Source of the DNA: Sphingomonas sp. dw_22
Lineage (GTDB): Bacteria; Pseudomonadota; Alphaproteobacteria; Sphingomonadales; Sphingomonadaceae
NCBI RefSeq assembly: GCF_018449795.1
Contig: NZ_JAAVVE010000012.1
Span: 1-64,000 of the forward strand
Direction of reading: 5' to 3'
Length of the DNA: 64,000 nucleotides
The notes under the pieces were generated by a model, which was given only the letters and a program-made list of their open reading frames with translations, had not been told where the DNA came from and did not search any database. Positions within the stretch are counted from its first letter, which is position 1, and every line of letters starts with the position of its first letter. Shown here piece by piece: positions 59,777 to 64,000 of this stretch. The position numbers and the translations under genes are program-made.

Positions 59777-60631
59777 TCACCCCTTCAACCCCGCCGCCAG
59801 CGTCTCGCGCCAGGGCGTGGTCGGGCGCCCGATCAGCCCGCTGAGCGCATGGCCGTCGTCGAACAGCGCACCCTCCGCAGCCTTGGCGTCGCTGTCCGCC
59901 AGTGCCGCCGCAAGCGGCGCGGGCAGGCCGGCGCCCTCCAGCACCGCGCGATATTCCGCCTCGGGCAGGTCGCGATAGGGAATGGCCTTGCCCGCGATCC
60001 CGGAGATGGCCGCGGCGAATTCGGCGAGCGTGAAACCCTCGTCTCCCGCCAGTTCGTACACCTGGCCCCCAAGGCCCTCGCCCGTCAGCACCACCGCCGC
60101 CGCTTCGGCATAGTCCGCGCGGGTGGCGGTGGAGATGCGGCCTTCGCCCGCGCTGCCCAGCAGCACGCCATGCTCCAGCGCCGAGAAGGCACCGGGCAGG
60201 TAATTCTCGGTATACCAGCCGTTGCGCAGCAGCGCATGCGGCACGCCGCTCGCCCGCAGCAGCGCCTCGGTCGCGCGATGCTCGTTCGCCAGCGCCAACG
60301 GGATCGTATCGGCATGGAGGATGCTGGTATAGGCGATGAAGCCGACGCCCGCGACCTTCGCCGCCTCGATCACCGCCTGGTGCTGCGGCACGCGCTTGCC
60401 GATCTCGTTGCCGGAAATGAGCAGCAGCCGATCGACGCCTTCCAGCGCCGGCGCCAGCGTCTCGGGCGCATCATAGTCGAAGCGGCGGACGACGACGCCC
60501 TGCGCCGCGAACGCGGCCAGCCTGGCAGGATCGCGCACCAGCGCGACGATCGTGCCCGGATCGACTTTCGCGATCAGCGCGTGAAGGACCAGCTGGCCCA
60601 GCTGGCCCGAGGCTCCGGTGACGGCGTACAT
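59777..60631 (-). CDS. NAD(P)H:quinone oxidoreductase, QorB/NmrA-like
   Basis: A 284-residue atypical SDR of the NmrA-type: nucleotide-binding ITGASGQLG-like VTGASGQLG at 4-12, then DRLLLISGNEIGKR, GFIAYTSILHAD and GWYTENYLPG, which fit the quinone oxidoreductase 2 (YtfG/QorB) group. The divergent gene at 60725 encodes an HxlR-family regulator, and the pair mirrors the E. coli ytfG-ytfH (qorB-qorR) arrangement. It likely reduces quinones or azo-type compounds with NADPH. A dyad in the gap (60682-60698) is a likely operator. Confidence 0.88.
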   Translation of the reverse strand: MYAVTGASGQLGQLVLHALIAKVDPGTIVALVRDPARLAAFAAQGVVVRRFDYDAPETLAPALEGVDRLLLISGNEIGKRVPQHQAVIEAAKVAGVGFIAYTSILHADTIPLALANEHRATEALLRASGVPHALLRNGWYTENYLPGAFSALEHGVLLGSAGEGRISTATRADYAEAAAVVLTGEGLGGQVYELAGDEGFTLAEFAAAISGIAGKAIPYRDLPEAEYRAVLEGAGLPAPLAAALADSDAKAAEGALFDDGHALSGLIGRPTTPWRETLAAGLKG

Positions 60632-60681
60632 GGCATTTCCTTTCGAACGGACGTGGTTGATCGCCGCCATCTAATCCCCTA

Positions 60682-60698
60682 ACTTACTGATCGTAAGT
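60682..60698. promoter_or_regulatory. HxlR-type operator between qorB-like and HxlR genes
   Basis: ACTTAC-TGATC-GTAAGT is a perfect 6-bp dyad in the 93-base divergent gap, with a further GTAAGT half-site at 60711-60716. Regulation of both genes by the encoded HxlR protein is likely. Confidence 0.55.
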
Positions 60699-60724
60699 AC
60701 GTACATCAGAGTAAGTATGGAAAA

Positions 60725-61105
60725 ATGTTGAAGCAGACCTCCCCCCGCCTCGCCGACCGCATGGCGCGGGGCGACGTGTTCTCCACCGAATGCCCGTCGC
60801 GCGAGGTGCTGAAGCATATAACGAGCACCTGGGGCGTGCTGATCCTGATCGCGCTGCGCCCCGGCACATTGCGGTTCAGCGAACTGCGCCGCACGGTGAA
60901 CGGCGTCAGCGAGCGGATGCTCGCCCAGACGCTCCAGCAGCTCGAGGGCGACGGGCTGCTCACGCGCCGCAGCTATCCGGTCGTGCCGCCGCATGTCGAA
61001 TACAGCCTGACTCCGCTGGGCCAGGAGGCCGCCGGGCAGGTCGAGACGCTGGTGGACTGGATCCAGGATCGGCTGCCGGCACTGATCGGCCAGCGGAAAG
61101 CCTAG
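60725..61105 (+). CDS. HxlR-family transcriptional regulator (QorR/YtfH-like)
   Basis: A 126-residue HxlR protein with the conserved cysteine near the N-terminus (FSTECPSREVLKHITSTWGVLILIAL; redox-sensing Cys23) and the wing QLEGDGLLTRRSYPVVPPHVEYSLT. The family senses quinones and electrophiles through this Cys and represses the divergent reductase gene. The end overlaps the end of the PAS-protein gene by 4 bases. The dyad upstream (60682-60698) fits the regulation. Confidence 0.88.
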   Translation: MLKQTSPRLADRMARGDVFSTECPSREVLKHITSTWGVLILIALRPGTLRFSELRRTVNGVSERMLAQTLQQLEGDGLLTRRSYPVVPPHVEYSLTPLGQEAAGQVETLVDWIQDRLPALIGQRKA

Positions 61106-61488
61106 ATCTCGGCCGTCACATCCTGTTTCGTGCCATAGAGCCGCACCGCGCGGCCGCCGCGGGCAAGCACGTCCGCGGTCAGCCGCATCCGGCGCAGTTC
61201 GCCGTCCGGCCGCCGGATCTGCGCGTCGAAGGTGAAGCTGCCGCAGGTCGCGATCGCCTCGGCCCGCAGCCGATCGAGCATCGCCCGCGATTCGCCGACA
61301 TACATCTCGACGATCGCGCACCGGTCCAGCCGGGCACCGCGCGGCATGCCGAACAGATCGAACACCCCCGGCGCCCAGCGCAATGCGTTATCGGCAAGGT
61401 CGCATTCCCAGGATGCAGGAAGCGACGTGATTTCGCCCAGGTCCGCATCGCGGCCCTGGAGCGCTTCTATCCATGGATACGCCGACAT
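61102..61488 (-). CDS. PAS-domain protein, 128 residues
   Basis: A single PAS (PAS_3-like) fold fills the protein: WECDLADNALRWAPGVFDLFGMPRG, CAIVEMYVGESRAMLDRLRAEA and the beta sheet FDAQIRRPDGELRRMRLTADVLARGGRAVRLYGTKQDVTAE. No output domain is attached, so it may modulate a partner or is a remnant of a longer sensor. It is read towards the HxlR gene and overlaps its end by 4 bases. The ligand is unknown. Confidence 0.78.
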   Translation of the reverse strand: MSAYPWIEALQGRDADLGEITSLPASWECDLADNALRWAPGVFDLFGMPRGARLDRCAIVEMYVGESRAMLDRLRAEAIATCGSFTFDAQIRRPDGELRRMRLTADVLARGGRAVRLYGTKQDVTAEI

Positions 61489-61596
61489 GATTCCGGTTTA
61501 GGCTCCGCAGGTTAACCGCGCGTTAGACGCGCCGGGCCGCCGCCGCGACACGCTGCGGGGTGACGAAGCCTCCGGCCCTCGCTAAGGGCTCGCCTC

Positions 61597-63831
<2,235 letters not shown>

Positions 63832-63843
63832 TTCCTCTTCAAT

Positions 63844-64000
63844 CCTCCCCGAGCTTTGCTCGGGGAGGGGGACCATGCGCAGCATGGTGGAGGGGCGGCG
63901 CGAAGCGCCGTTATCCCTCGCCGCACGCTTCACCGGCCTTTGGCCGGCCCCTCCACCACGCCCTGCGGGCGCGGTCCCCCTCCCCCAGCAAGCTGGGGGA
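63844..64000. repeat. Intergenic repeat cluster at the right edge
   Basis: A perfect 11-bp hairpin (CCTCCCCGAGC-TTT-GCTCGGGGAGG, from 63844) is followed by a long imperfect inverted repeat (GGGGAGGGGGACC... with ...GGTCCCCCTCCCC) enclosing GCGCGAAGCGC and CCGGCCTTTGGCCGG. The end shares the CCTCCCCCAGCAAGCTGGG word with 35127-35150. This is a dispersed repeat family, cut by the window edge. Confidence 0.65.

Noticed and set aside
63844..64000. CRISPR array
   Set aside because: The repeated words are palindromic hairpins and inverted repeats, not direct repeats with regular spacers.

Overview
The window is GC-rich, densely coded chromosomal DNA from an alphaproteobacterium, most likely a sphingomonad (Sphingomonas or close relative). 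The evidence is a set of alphaproteobacterial marker families: DUF2794, TIGR02300 (FYDLN) next to aroA, the DUF1476/zeta-type F1-ATPase inhibitor with BolA and Grx4 proteins, a CP4-like class II EPSP synthase, a fused ThiS-ThiG, and a TIGR01782-type TonB receptor. I see no prophage, transposase, plasmid origin or CRISPR array. About 77 protein genes and two tRNAs are supported.

Layout. 1-9.1 kb: an SDR enzyme, a multi-pass membrane protein, DUF2794 plus cysE facing a TauE-type exporter, then a peroxide-defence block (ahpC, ahpF, oxyR), a parDE toxin-antitoxin pair and moaE-moaD-pgsA. 9.8-18.4 kb: an LplT-like MFS transporter, a small membrane protein, a LacI regulator, and a TonB receptor with fecI-fecR regulators, then a secreted phosphoesterase. 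18.4-25.4 kb: tRNA-Ala, TIGR02300, aroA, a secreted hydrolase, cmk, a reversed cytidylyltransferase, rpsA, ihfB, tRNA-Leu; this is the old aroA-cmk-rpsA-ihfB order with two additions. 25.4-37.2 kb: a lipoprotein binding protein, DUF4112, RNase T2, nadC, a regulator, a RodZ-like protein, nadA, membrane proteins, a metallo-beta-lactamase-fold hydrolase and a BlaR1-BlaI pair. 37.3-47.4 kb: a dimethylformamidase-like protein, a noncoding stretch, the DUF1476-bolA-grxD operon, a quinone reductase, leuC-(small ORF)-leuD, a ferritin-like protein and scoA-phosphatase-scoB. 47.5-64 kb: a porin-like barrel, a TPP enzyme, HxlR and SDR genes, CsbD, a thiSG fusion, aroQ-accB-accC, LytTR and DUF2306 genes, an arsC-like gene, a qorB/HxlR pair, a PAS protein and purL.

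Most of the window is ordinary metabolism: sulfur assimilation and cysteine (cysE, exporter), oxidative stress, NAD synthesis (nadA, nadC), leucine (leuCD), shikimate (aroA, aroQ), fatty acid (accBC), thiazole (thiSG), molybdopterin (moaDE) and purine (purL). The most unusual material lies between genes: three large multi-branched inverted-repeat elements (5018-5104, 11124-11220, 44740-44901); a close match to a sigma-54 promoter in a 340-bp gene-free stretch followed by a hairpin and T-run, which could be a small RNA (38853-38960); a transcription-attenuator-like hairpin in the rpsA leader; several self-regulatory operator dyads (BlaI, LytTR, two HxlR); and small open reading frames outside the usual size cut-off. 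All of these are sequence inferences that I could not test here.
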